Positions 12,082 through 20,632 of a stretch of 61,692 bases of DNA are shown here, one piece after another. A program made the position numbers and the translations under genes. The DNA is from Komagataeibacter sp. FXV3 (GTDB lineage: Bacteria; Pseudomonadota; Alphaproteobacteria; Acetobacterales; Acetobacteraceae). The DNA is taken from assembly GCF_015155755.1 (NCBI RefSeq), contig NZ_VWPI01000001.1, positions 1 to 61,692 on the forward strand, given 5' to 3'. Position 1 is the stretch's first letter; each line of letters begins with the position of its first letter. The notes beneath the pieces were generated by a model. The model saw only the letters and a program-made list of their open reading frames with translations. It searched no databases and was not told where the DNA came from.

Positions 12082-12698
12082 CCACGGTGCTTCCGTCCCG
12101 TATCTATCCGGTCGTGGACGCGGCGCACTGGGTCGGCAGTCTGGGGCAGGCGGGCGCGCGGCTGATCCAGTTGCGGCTCAAGGACATGGGGGAGGATGAA
12201 CTGCGCCGCGCGGTCCGTGAAGCCCTTCGCCTGGCTCGCGCGCATGATGTCTGCCTTGTGCTGAACGATTACTGGCAGGTGGCGATTGAGGAAGGGGTGG
12301 ATTTCATCCATCTGGGGCAGGAGGATCTGGATACGGCGGACCTGCCTGCCATCCGCACGGCAGGGCTGAAACTGGGGGTCAGCACCCATAGTGATGCTGA
12401 ACTGGACCGCGCGCTGTCGGTTGCCCCGGATTACGTGGCGTTGGGGCCGGTCTGGCCCACGAAGCTGAAGAAAATGCCCTGGGGGCCGCAGGGTACGGAA
12501 AAACTGTCGGTGTGGAAGCAGCGCATTGGCGATATCCCGCTGGTCGCCATCGGGGGGATTACCCTTGCCCGCGCGCCACTGTGTATTGCGGCGGGGGCGG
12601 ACTGTGTTTCGGCAGTGTCCGATTTTATCCGCATGCCGGACCCGCAGGCACAGGTCCGGGCATGGCTGGCTGCCACTGATCATCCGGTCAGGGTGTGA
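12078..12698 (+). CDS. thiE: Thiamine-phosphate synthase ThiE
   Basis: ThiE joins the thiazole and pyrimidine moieties to form thiamine phosphate. The 206-residue product has the N-terminal strand RIYPVVD, the QLRLKDM pyrophosphate-binding segment and LVLNDYW near residue 60. The late [10 protein letters not shown] segment matches the variable Thr/Lys loop seen in the family. It overlaps thiG by ATGA and closes the operon. thiC and thiD are not in the window, so the pyrimidine branch must be encoded elsewhere. Confidence 0.93.
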   Translation: MTTVLPSRIYPVVDAAHWVGSLGQAGARLIQLRLKDMGEDELRRAVREALRLARAHDVCLVLNDYWQVAIEEGVDFIHLGQEDLDTADLPAIRTAGLKLGVSTHSDAELDRALSVAPDYVALGPVWPTKLKKMPWGPQGTEKLSVWKQRIGDIPLVAIGGITLARAPLCIAAGADCVSAVSDFIRMPDPQAQVRAWLAATDHPVRV

Positions 12699-12921
12699 AA
12701 TACTGGAATATAATGTGATGCATCATGTGTTGTTGATGCAACGTTGGTGTGGCATTATTGATACGCGGCATATGAGTATGTGAAGGAACGTCTTTCACAG
12801 CCAGATGTTGGTCTTATAAGCCAGATTCTGTTGATTTGAAACGCGGTGGACATAATCTGTTCATGGTCAGCCATTAGGATCGGTCTGTAAGCATGATATG
12901 GCCGGAAGTCGGGGATTTTGA
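12699..12921. other. Intergenic region between thiE and the antiporter gene
   Basis: This 223-base gap is richer in A and T than its surroundings. It contains a perfect 10-bp palindrome TGATGCATCA (12716-12725) and a possible weak promoter pair TTGATG/TATTGA just downstream. No open frame with coding character, tRNA or strong terminator is seen. It presumably carries the antiporter promoter. Confidence 0.5.
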
Positions 12922-15546
12922 ATGGAGATAGCGGGTCTGGCAGCAATTCTGATGGCGATTGCCGTGCTGCTTGTCGTGGTCAGCGCGGTCCAGCCGCTTG
13001 CCCGCCGTCTGGAATTGTCCGAAACCGTCCTGCTGGCCATTGTGGGTATCGTGATCGGGGGCGCAGCCGACCTTGTGCTGCGCAATTCCCATCTGGAAAT
13101 ATTCAATGGTGCGGCACAGACGCTGCTGGATTTCCCGCTTAACAGCGAAGCGTTCCTGCTGATTTTTCTGCCTATACTGGTATTCCAGGGGGCGCTGGGC
13201 ATTGATGTGCGCAGGCTGGCGCATGAAACCGCGACCGTGCTTCTGCTGGCGGTGGTGGCGGTGGCGGTCTCGACCGCGGCCATCGGTTTTGCGCTGTATC
13301 CCTTTGCCGGCATGCCACTGGCGGTGTGCCTGCTGCTTGGTTCCATCGTGGCGACGACCGACCCTTCGGCCGTGGCTGGGATCTTCAAGGAAATTGGTGC
13401 CGCAAGCCGCCTGACCCGGCTGGTGGAAGGGGAGGCGCTGCTGAATGACGCGGCCGCCATTTCCATTTTCACCATCCTGCTTGGTTCCATCACCTCGCAC
13501 CACAAGATCATGCTGGGTGGTGCGGTGCTGGAGTTCCTTGTCTCCTTCATCGGCGCGCTGATCATAGGCATCGTGTTTGGCCGCCTGACGCTTATGGTCA
13601 TTCCCGCACTGGGTGCGGCACCGGCGGCCGAGGTCACGCTGACGGTGGCGCTGCCGTACCTGTCTTATATCGTATGTGATGAATTCCTGGGCTTTTCCGG
13701 TGTGGTGGCCACGGCGGCGTCCGGCCTGACGATTTCGATCTATGGCCCGTCCACCTTCCGCCCCCAGACCTGGCGCTTCCTGAACGAGTTGTGGCAGCAG
13801 CTTGTTTTCTGGGCCGGGTCGCTGGTGTTCGTGCTGGCGTCCATGCTGGTGCCGCGCCTGCTGGTGGGCATGACCAAATGGGACTGCGTGCTGATCCTGC
13901 TGGCCGCGGGTGCCGGGCTGCTGGCGCGTGGGGCGGTGGTGTTCGGCATGCTGCCCATCCTTGCCGCGACCAAGCTGTCACCGCCCGTGCCGACGCCGTT
14001 CAAGGTCACGATGGTGTGGGGTGGCCTGCGTGGCGCCATTACACTGGCGCTGGCGCTGGCGGTGACGGAAAACGAACATGTCTCCAGCAGCATCGCCCAC
14101 TTTATTGGCATTATCGCCACCGGGTTCGTGCTGATTACCCTGTTCGTAAACGGGATGTCGCTGCGGTATCTGGTGCTGTTCCTCAAGCTGGACCAGCTGC
14201 CGCTGATTGATCAGGCGCTGCGCCACCAGATCCTTGCCATCGGGCTGGGTGAAGTGCGTGACCAGACGCAGGAAGTCGCAGGCGAACTGGGCTTTTCCAC
14301 CAACGTCACCAATACGGTGGTGGAGGTGATCGACCGGCGCGTCCATTCGGAAGAGCAGGCCAATACCTTTGACACCGCCCTGGGTGACCGGCAGCGCGTG
14401 ACCCTGGCGCTGATTGTCGTCGCCAACCGGGAACGTTCCATCCTGCTGGACCTGTTTCGCATACAGGGGCTGTCGCGCCGCGTGATGGAAACGCTGCTGC
14501 GCTCGGCCGAGGCCATGGTGGATGGCGCACGGCTGGAAGGACGCTTTGGCTATGTTCGCGCCCTGCGCCGCAGGCTGCGCCCATCGCTGCGTTTCCGTGT
14601 GGCGCAGGTGATCCATCATCGCTTCAATTTCGACACGCCTCTCATGTACTGCATGATGGAGCGGTTCGAGATGTTGATGATCGGCTATTTCGTCTCCCTG
14701 TCCCTGACCCGCTTCATGCGCCAGCGTATGGAGCCGACGCTGGGCACGCGTATCAGTGAAATCGTGGGTGAAGTGCTGGGGCGGCAGTGCAAGCTGCTGG
14801 ATGAGGCATTGCAGACCCTGCGGCTGCATTACCATGGGTATTCCGAAGCGCTGGAAAACCGCATGCTGCGCCAGATCGCGCTCAGGCTGGAAGAAGAAAA
14901 ATACGATACCCTGATGTCCGAATCGCTGTTGAGCGAGGAACTGCACCGTGAATTGCACCGCGATGTGGAACACCGGCGCGAACAGCTGGATTTCAGGCTG
15001 AAATTCAATATCCGGGCCGGGATCGAAAGCCGCATTCATAATTTTCCCCTGTTTGAGGGGATGGCCGATGGCGTGCTGCATGACATCGCGATGAAGATGT
15101 CCATTCACTTCTCATCCCCCGGTGAGCGGCTGTACCGCAAGGGGCAGAAGGTGCGCACGGTCTATTTTATCAGCGCGGGACTGGCTGAAACCCATTACCC
15201 CAAGCATGACGTGCGCTTTGGTGCCGGTGCGGTCCTGGGTGGGGAAGAAGCACTGAAGGACGAGCGTGTCACCGCAACCAGCCGTTCCCTGCAGTTCGGT
15301 CATTTCATGACGATGAGCGCGCGTGATTTCCGCAAGCTGGTGGAAGATTATCCCCGCATCGGCGAAAACCTTGAACGTCTGGCGCAGGCCCGCAACAAGG
15401 GCGAACTGCCCGATGCCCAGCTTCTGCCGCAGGATGGGGAAGACACACCAAAAAGCCCGCCGTCATATGACGCCATTGACCTGGCCACCGCACCCGTTAC
15501 CCGCGCCATTCCCGTCCGGCAGGATAGTCAGGTCAGTGATGCCTGA
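12922..15546 (+). CDS. CPA1-family Na+(K+)/H+ antiporter with C-terminal cyclic-nucleotide-binding-like domain
   Basis: The 874-residue product starts with about twelve hydrophobic segments in residues 1-420. The CPA1 exchanger core is recognisable from DPSAVAGIFKEIG, EGEALLNDAAAI and GLRGAITLALALA. A long soluble region follows (residues 430-700, helical and charged). Residues about 705-830 resemble a cyclic-nucleotide-binding fold (LFEGMADGVLHDIAMKM, then GERLYRKGQKVRTVYFISAGLAE). It likely exchanges Na+ or K+ for protons across the inner membrane, under control of the cytosolic domain. The phosphate-binding cassette typical of true cAMP binders (GEXAL...R) is only partly recognisable as GGEEALKDERVTA, so ligand binding is uncertain. 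It is monocistronic. Confidence 0.85.
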   Translation: MEIAGLAAILMAIAVLLVVVSAVQPLARRLELSETVLLAIVGIVIGGAADLVLRNSHLEIFNGAAQTLLDFPLNSEAFLLIFLPILVFQGALGIDVRRLAHETATVLLLAVVAVAVSTAAIGFALYPFAGMPLAVCLLLGSIVATTDPSAVAGIFKEIGAASRLTRLVEGEALLNDAAAISIFTILLGSITSHHKIMLGGAVLEFLVSFIGALIIGIVFGRLTLMVIPALGAAPAAEVTLTVALPYLSYIVCDEFLGFSGVVATAASGLTISIYGPSTFRPQTWRFLNELWQQLVFWAGSLVFVLASMLVPRLLVGMTKWDCVLILLAAGAGLLARGAVVFGMLPILAATKLSPPVPTPFKVTMVWGGLRGAITLALALAVTENEHVSSSIAHFIGIIATGFVLITLFVNGMSLRYLVLFLKLDQLPLIDQALRHQILAIGLGEVRDQTQEVAGELGFSTNVTNTVVEVIDRRVHSEEQANTFDTALGDRQRVTLALIVVANRERSILLDLFRIQGLSRRVMETLLRSAEAMVDGARLEGRFGYVRALRRRLRPSLRFRVAQVIHHRFNFDTPLMYCMMERFEMLMIGYFVSLSLTRFMRQRMEPTLGTRISEIVGEVLGRQCKLLDEALQTLRLHYHGYSEALENRMLRQIALRLEEEKYDTLMSESLLSEELHRELHRDVEHRREQLDFRLKFNIRAGIESRIHNFPLFEGMADGVLHDIAMKMSIHFSSPGERLYRKGQKVRTVYFISAGLAETHYPKHDVRFGAGAVLGGEEALKDERVTATSRSLQFGHFMTMSARDFRKLVEDYPRIGENLERLAQARNKGELPDAQLLPQDGEDTPKSPPSYDAIDLATAPVTRAIPVRQDSQVSDA

Positions 15547-15883
15547 CCTGTCGGGGCGGCACTAATCTCCCCGGTTATACGGCGGCTATCGTAATGCCGG
15601 GACCGGGCTGTTCAGGTTGCCTTGTCATGGACACGGGCTGCCAGTGCGCTGGTGCAGTCATCACTGCCATGCAGACTGGATGATTGTCGGGTAAGGGGGC
15701 GCCAACGACGCCCTGATGCCGCAAAACGACATTCCACGCCTTGGCAGGTAATCCATGCGCGGCACCGCAGCGGGCAGACGTCTGTGTAGGCCATTTTTTT
15801 CAAAAGGACGGGGACTTCCTGAAGCTTTTTGAAAAAAGCTTTCCCAAAAACTTCTTATGAAATTCCTGAACGTCGCGACCGCA
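15547..15883. other. Convergent intergenic region
   Basis: The 337 bases between the antiporter (plus) and the DUF4175 gene (minus) hold no convincing gene: minus-strand frames of 63 and 166 codons exist but read through the DUF4175 3' end and lack recognisable features. The right part holds a palindromic element described separately. Confidence 0.5.
15813..15857. repeat. Palindromic element with AAGCTTTTT/AAAAAGCTT arms
   Basis: Arms of 9 bp at 15822-15830 and 15833-15841 form a near-perfect palindrome, flanked on the right by CCCAAAAAC. A similar arrangement with CCCAAAAGC follows the hairpin at 31291-31317. It may act as a bidirectional terminator between convergent genes or be a member of an interspersed family. 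There is no run of T after the hairpin on either strand. Confidence 0.45.
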
Positions 15884-18628
15884 TCAGAAGGCACGAAGCA
15901 GGCGGTCGAGGTATTCCAGTTCTTCTGGCGGCCGGGTGCGGTCGGCATCGCGGCGGCGCAGTTCCTGTTCAATCTCGCGCGCGCGTTCGCGGCTGGCGTT
16001 GTCGGGTACGTGGGTATCATTGTCCATGCCTGCATGGGTGCCGTCGGTCTTGCGGCCCAGCGGGTCACGATCACCCTTGCCTTCGGCCTGCTGTTCGGTG
16101 TCGTCATCGTCATCCTGACCGCCCGGCTGGTTGCCACCGCTGCCATGGCTGCCCTTGCCATTATCCTGCGACAGCATGGGTAGGAATATGGTCATACCGC
16201 CATGCGCACTCTGGCTGCGCATGGACTGGCGCATCTGCTGGTCGCCCTGCTGCAGGTCAGCCAGAACCTTTTTTTCGGCTGCCGCCGCATCGGGGTCCTT
16301 GCCCGCGCCAAGGGCCGCGCGCACGGCCTTCATGTCTGTCTGCGCCTTGTCCAGTGCAGGCATGTCCTTGCCGCTGGCCTGTTTGAATTCACGCTGAAGT
16401 TCATGCAGTGCGCGCGACAGGGCGTGCTGTACGGCCCGGTCGGCATGCTGTTGCGCCGTGTGGGCTTCGGGCGTCATGCTTTCCGGCGGTGGGGGTGTTG
16501 CCGCCTGCGGCTGCGGCGCGCTGCCCGACGGCGTAATGCCAAGCTGGCGCAGCAGGTCGGCGGTGGACATGGATGACAGGTCACTTCCATCTTCATCCAT
16601 GTCGGTCTGGCGGCTGGCGGCGTCACGTTCCTGCTGGCGCTGGGCCTGGTCCATGCGTGACTGCACATGGTCCAGAAGCTGGGACTCGCGACTGACCAGA
16701 TCGCGCAGCGCGCGGCGCAGTTCCTTCGCCTGCTGGCGGGCCTGCATCTGCTGGGCCAGCTGCATCATGTCCTGCGGGGTGGCGTTGCGTATGCCGTTGG
16801 TCATGTCCTCCATCTGTTGCAGCTTCTGCATGGCATCGGCATCGCGGCCATTGGCCGCGTCCTCCTGCAGCTGCTGCATCATCCGGGCCATGTTCTGTTC
16901 GCCGCGCGATGTCATTTCGGGGATGGCTGGAATGGCGGAATGATCACGCATGGCCTGTTGCGTCAGCGCCTGCATCTTGCGCGAAATCGCGTCCTTCAGC
17001 GCCTGCATGCGGTGCTGCAGTTCGGCCTGCTGCTCCGCTCCCTGACCCTTTGCGCCCATTTCGCGCATGTGCTCCAGCTGTTCCCGCACGGCGTCCTGCG
17101 CGGCCTGCACGCCAAAATCGGCCTGTTCGTTATCTATGTCGCGGCGGTTGTGTTCGATATCCAGCGCAAGGAACCACAGCCGTCCGGTAGCCTGTGTAAT
17201 GGCGTAATCATCCGTGACGTCGTCAGCATCCCCCAGCACGGCGGCAACACTGGTCAGCGCCAGCAACAGGCCGACATGATGGGTCAGCATGGTGTCGGCC
17301 TGACCCAACGCCAGCAGTTCGCGCGCTGCCTGCGCGCGGTTTTCGCGGTGCAGGGCCACACGCTTGCGGATATCCAGCACCGCCTTGGCCAACGGGTTGT
17401 TGAAAGGCCGTGCCCCCATGCGCAACCGGACCGGGGCAGAGGTCGCGGTCATGCCGCTGGTGCTGGTGGCAACCAGGCGGGCGCTCACGTCTTCCCCCGC
17501 CCACGGGTTTTGTGACAGGTCGGGGGTTGCCACGTCATCCGCCACGCGCGGGTGGCCGTTCAGCGGGATCGGAACAGTCAGGACATCGCGTGGGCTGTCC
17601 GGCATGACCAGTTCCGCATGCATTGATGCGATGCCGTATGGCTGTGCCACGTGATAGGGCAGGCGGGTGCGCCATTCACCTTCATGGCTGCCCGGATCCT
17701 TGCCCCATGCGATCTCTGGCGCGGGGTTGGGTGTGACGTTCAGTGTCCATTGCCCCAGCGTGCGCCCGCGACCGCGCAGGCGCAGCGTGCCGCTGGCCAG
17801 AAGGGTGGCCTGTGCATTCCAGCTGGCATTGCCCAGGGCGCGAAAATCATGCGGGCCGATGGCGGGCTGCGGTCCGCTGGCATGCATGCGCAGGGCGGGA
17901 CGGCCATTCAGCCCGTTCAGCGTGATGGCCAGCTGCGCGCCAGCGGGAACGGTCGCACTGGTATGCGTCGCATCAAGGAAGACCGGCGCGCCGGGCGCAT
18001 AGTCGGGCATGGTGATCCATGCATTGATCTGTGGGGCAGGGGTATCGGCATCATCCATGCCGGGCAGGAACGCCGCCGTTACCCGGCTTGCGGCATGATT
18101 GCCCGTCCACATCATGCCACCCGCCAGCAGCACGGCAAGGACCGGTGTGGCCGCCCACCATGTAGCGCCCTTCAGGCGGGGGTGCGGCCACCCGCCCCGC
18201 AGGCGGCCCAGCGCCGCCGCGGTGCGGTGCAGGTGGGCCTGCCACAGATAGGTGATTTCAGGCGTGGGGGCATTGGCGGGCCGGTCATGCAGCGTGCGCA
18301 GCGGCTGCCCGGTCAGGCCTGACGCCTGTTCCACCCGGCGGTCGGTTTCGGATGCGGTGGGGGCATGGATGCCACGCCACTGCCGCCATGTGGCATAGGC
18401 CGTTCCACCCGCAATGCCGGCCAGAAGGACGGCATGCAGGCTGTCGGGCATATACTGGGGCAGGCGCACAAGCCCCAGCAGTGCAATACCCATGGTCGCG
18501 TCAGCCGTAGGGAGCATGAGCGGCCACAGCTGTTCCACCCATAGGGCGCGACGCGCCTGCTGGCGTGCGCGGGCCAGGCGTTGCGGCAGGCTGCCGCCGG
18601 GCTGGGGAATGTCCTGCCCGGCTGTCAT
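15884..18628 (-). CDS. DUF4175 / TIGR02302 family membrane protein
   Basis: The 914-residue product starts at ATG 18628, which overlaps the lysA stop as ATGA; an extension to 18691 is ignored. Two to three hydrophobic segments lie in the first 80 residues and another near residue 165-185. A beta-rich periplasmic-like middle follows. The C-terminal half is strongly Gln/Met/Ala-rich and helical (many MQ and QQM runs), then a Gly/Asp-rich acidic stretch and a basic tail ending YLDRLLRAF. This matches the alphaproteobacterial TIGR02302 family, which is usually found next to lysA; its biochemical role is not established. Its envelope location is inferred. Confidence 0.8.
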   Translation of the reverse strand: MTAGQDIPQPGGSLPQRLARARQQARRALWVEQLWPLMLPTADATMGIALLGLVRLPQYMPDSLHAVLLAGIAGGTAYATWRQWRGIHAPTASETDRRVEQASGLTGQPLRTLHDRPANAPTPEITYLWQAHLHRTAAALGRLRGGWPHPRLKGATWWAATPVLAVLLAGGMMWTGNHAASRVTAAFLPGMDDADTPAPQINAWITMPDYAPGAPVFLDATHTSATVPAGAQLAITLNGLNGRPALRMHASGPQPAIGPHDFRALGNASWNAQATLLASGTLRLRGRGRTLGQWTLNVTPNPAPEIAWGKDPGSHEGEWRTRLPYHVAQPYGIASMHAELVMPDSPRDVLTVPIPLNGHPRVADDVATPDLSQNPWAGEDVSARLVATSTSGMTATSAPVRLRMGARPFNNPLAKAVLDIRKRVALHRENRAQAARELLALGQADTMLTHHVGLLLALTSVAAVLGDADDVTDDYAITQATGRLWFLALDIEHNRRDIDNEQADFGVQAAQDAVREQLEHMREMGAKGQGAEQQAELQHRMQALKDAISRKMQALTQQAMRDHSAIPAIPEMTSRGEQNMARMMQQLQEDAANGRDADAMQKLQQMEDMTNGIRNATPQDMMQLAQQMQARQQAKELRRALRDLVSRESQLLDHVQSRMDQAQRQQERDAASRQTDMDEDGSDLSSMSTADLLRQLGITPSGSAPQPQAATPPPPESMTPEAHTAQQHADRAVQHALSRALHELQREFKQASGKDMPALDKAQTDMKAVRAALGAGKDPDAAAAEKKVLADLQQGDQQMRQSMRSQSAHGGMTIFLPMLSQDNGKGSHGSGGNQPGGQDDDDDTEQQAEGKGDRDPLGRKTDGTHAGMDNDTHVPDNASRERAREIEQELRRRDADRTRPPEELEYLDRLLRAF

Positions 18629-19995
18629 AGGCCTCCGCCAGCGGGGAGAAGGGTATTCTCCACCCAGTCGGGAATGCGGTCGGCAGTCCACAGGTCTTCA
18701 ACCTGCTGGCGTTCGCGGATGACGGACCAGCGCGCACCGTCCACCATGACCTGCGCCGCAAGCGGACGGGCGTTGTAGGTGGAACTCATGACCATGCCAT
18801 AGGCCCCGCAATCCAGCAGCGCCAGACGCGCCCCCGCCTCCATATGCGGCAGGGTGCGGTCATGGCCGAAGGTATCGCCGCTTTCACAGACCGGCCCCAC
18901 CACATGCACCTGTTCCGTGGGGGCGGCAGCGATTCCGGCGGAAAGCGGAATGATGCCATGCCACGCGTCATACAGGCTGGGGCGCATGAGGTCATTCATC
19001 GCGGCATCCAGCACAAGGAACGGCGGCATGCCATCATATCCCTGCTTGCGCAGGATCACGGTGGACAGCAGCACACCGGCGGGACCGGCCAGCCAGCGTC
19101 CCGGCTCAACAGCCAGCCGCGTACCCAGATCACCCAGTTCCGCATGAATGGCGGCGGCAAGGGCTTCGGGTGCGCCTTCGGTTTCATCACGGTAGGAAAT
19201 ACCCAGTCCCCCGCCGCAATCCAGTGCCTCGACCGCCAGTCCACGCGCGCGGATGGCCCGCACAAGGTCGGCAAGTCTGGCATAGGCGGTACGGTAGGGC
19301 TGCATGCGTACGATCTGGCTGCCGATATGCATTGCCAGCCCGACGGGCCGGATACCCGGTAAAGTGGCGGCGCGGGCATAAAGTTCAACCGCGCGGTCAT
19401 AGGGAATGCCGAATTTGTTGGTGGCGAGGCCGGTAGTGATCTTGGCATGGGTGCCGGCATCGACGTCGGGATTGATGCGCAGGGCGATGCGCGCCTCCAG
19501 CCCTTCGGCTTCCGCTACGGCGGAGAGGAGTTCAAGTTCCTCCGCGCTTTCGACATTGATCTGCGCAATGCCCGCCTGCAGGGCGAGGCGCATTTCCTCA
19601 AGGCTCTTGCCGACGCCGGAAAAGACGATCTTTTCCGCCGGGATGCCCGCCATCATGGCGCGACGCAGTTCGCCGCCACTGACCACGTCCGCCCCGGCCC
19701 CTTCGGCCGCCAGCACGCGCAGTACCGCCAGATGGTCATTGGCCTTGACGGCGAAGTGAATGGAAACCGGCCGGTCTGTTGCGGCAAGGGCCGTGGCAAG
19801 CCTGCGGTAGCGTGCGCGCAGCGTGCCGGCACTTATGACCCATGTGGGCGTGCCAAGCGCGTCGGCAATGGCGTTAAGGGGCACGTCTTCCAGCACAAGT
19901 CCGTCCATGGCATGCATGGATAGCGCCGGACGGACCGCCAGAAGGGCGGCAACGGATGGATCCTGTCCGGGACAGGTAGGGGAAGCATCAGCCAT
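18625..19995 (-). CDS. lysA: Diaminopimelate decarboxylase
   Basis: LysA decarboxylates meso-diaminopimelate to lysine with pyridoxal phosphate. From ATG 19995 the product is 456 residues. The PLP lysine is in HFAVKANDH, the phosphate-binding GGGLGISY and the dimer-interface catalytic motif CESGDTF are present. The N-terminus is longer than usual; an ATG inside (MHAMDGLVLEDVPL) would give a more standard length, so the exact start is uncertain. It overlaps the DUF4175 gene downstream by ATGA and is divergent from cdd upstream. In many relatives lysA follows argH and a small lipoprotein gene directly; here cdd lies between them. Confidence 0.93.
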   Translation of the reverse strand: MADASPTCPGQDPSVAALLAVRPALSMHAMDGLVLEDVPLNAIADALGTPTWVISAGTLRARYRRLATALAATDRPVSIHFAVKANDHLAVLRVLAAEGAGADVVSGGELRRAMMAGIPAEKIVFSGVGKSLEEMRLALQAGIAQINVESAEELELLSAVAEAEGLEARIALRINPDVDAGTHAKITTGLATNKFGIPYDRAVELYARAATLPGIRPVGLAMHIGSQIVRMQPYRTAYARLADLVRAIRARGLAVEALDCGGGLGISYRDETEGAPEALAAAIHAELGDLGTRLAVEPGRWLAGPAGVLLSTVILRKQGYDGMPPFLVLDAAMNDLMRPSLYDAWHGIIPLSAGIAAAPTEQVHVVGPVCESGDTFGHDRTLPHMEAGARLALLDCGAYGMVMSSTYNARPLAAQVMVDGARWSVIRERQQVEDLWTADRIPDWVENTLLPAGGGL

Positions 19996-20072
19996 GATGT
20001 GCGCACGATACCGCCTTGCCCCGTCGCTTCCAAGGTGCTTGACGCAGGAAAGAACAGGAAGGACAGACCGGT

Positions 20073-20492
20073 ATGAACAATGACCCCCTGGTTCAGGCTG
20101 CCATTGACGTGCGCCTGCGGGCATATGCGCCGTATTCACGCTTTCAGGTCGGCGCGGCGGTAGAGATGGCGGATGGCCGGATATTCGCCGGATGCAATGT
20201 TGAAAACGCGGCCTATCCCGAGGGCACCTGCGCCGAAGCCGGGGCCATCGCCGCCATGGTGGCGCAGGGTGGGCGCCAGATCCATCGCATCGTGGTATGC
20301 GGGGGCACGGATGCCCCATGCACGCCATGTGGGGGATGCAGGCAGAAAATCAGGGAATTCGCCCCCCCTGAAACGCCTGTCACCATGGTTTCAGCCGGGG
20401 GGACGGTCCTGCTGGTCCGCACGCTGGCGGACCTGCTGCCCGACAGTTTCGGGCCGGACAGTCTGACCCGTCAGCGATCGGGGCTGGGATAG
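20073..20492 (+). CDS. cdd: Cytidine deaminase
   Basis: Cdd deaminates cytidine and deoxycytidine in pyrimidine salvage. The 139-residue protein has the short homotetrameric form. Zinc and catalytic motifs are intact: CNVENAAYPEGTCAEAGAI (the CAE signature) and PCTPCGGCRQ, giving three cysteine ligands plus the catalytic Glu. Start ATG 20073 is preceded by AGGAAGGAC about 10 bases upstream. It sits on the plus strand within an otherwise minus-strand argH-lipoprotein-lysA group, and its last 22 bases overlap the 3' end of the lipoprotein gene. Confidence 0.95.
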   Translation: MNNDPLVQAAIDVRLRAYAPYSRFQVGAAVEMADGRIFAGCNVENAAYPEGTCAEAGAIAAMVAQGGRQIHRIVVCGGTDAPCTPCGGCRQKIREFAPPETPVTMVSAGGTVLLVRTLADLLPDSFGPDSLTRQRSGLG

Positions 20493-20632
20493 GTCGTGTA
20501 ATAGGCCCGGGAATTGGAAGGCTGGCGTGGGGAGCCAATGCGGCCGCATGCCCCCAGCGAGGAAGCGATGACCAGGCCCGCCAGCGTCAGCAGCATGATG
20601 GCGCGCCCGCGCCGGGAAGGGTGAATGTTCAT
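20471..20632 (-). CDS. Small LptM-like lipoprotein
   Basis: A 53-codon gene of only 162 bases. The ATG at 20632 overlaps the argH stop (ATGA). The product has a basic N-terminus ([10 protein letters not shown]), a hydrophobic stretch ([13 protein letters not shown]) and a lipobox LGAC with the acylated Cys near residue 29, followed by [10 protein letters not shown]. Tiny lipoproteins with a Cys-Gly start next to argH/lysA belong to the LptM (YifL) type, which assists maturation of the LPS translocon in E. coli. The E. coli-like GPLY motif is not clear here (GSPR), so family membership rests on position, size and lipobox. It overlaps cdd tail-to-tail by 22 bases. Confidence 0.72.
   Translation of the reverse strand: MNIHPSRRGRAIMLLTLAGLVIASSLGACGRIGSPRQPSNSRAYYTTYPSPDR

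Noticed and set aside
15530-15549. Hairpin AGGTCAG/CTGACCT spanning the antiporter stop codon as a terminator
   Set aside because: A 7-bp stem without following T-run and partly within the coding sequence.
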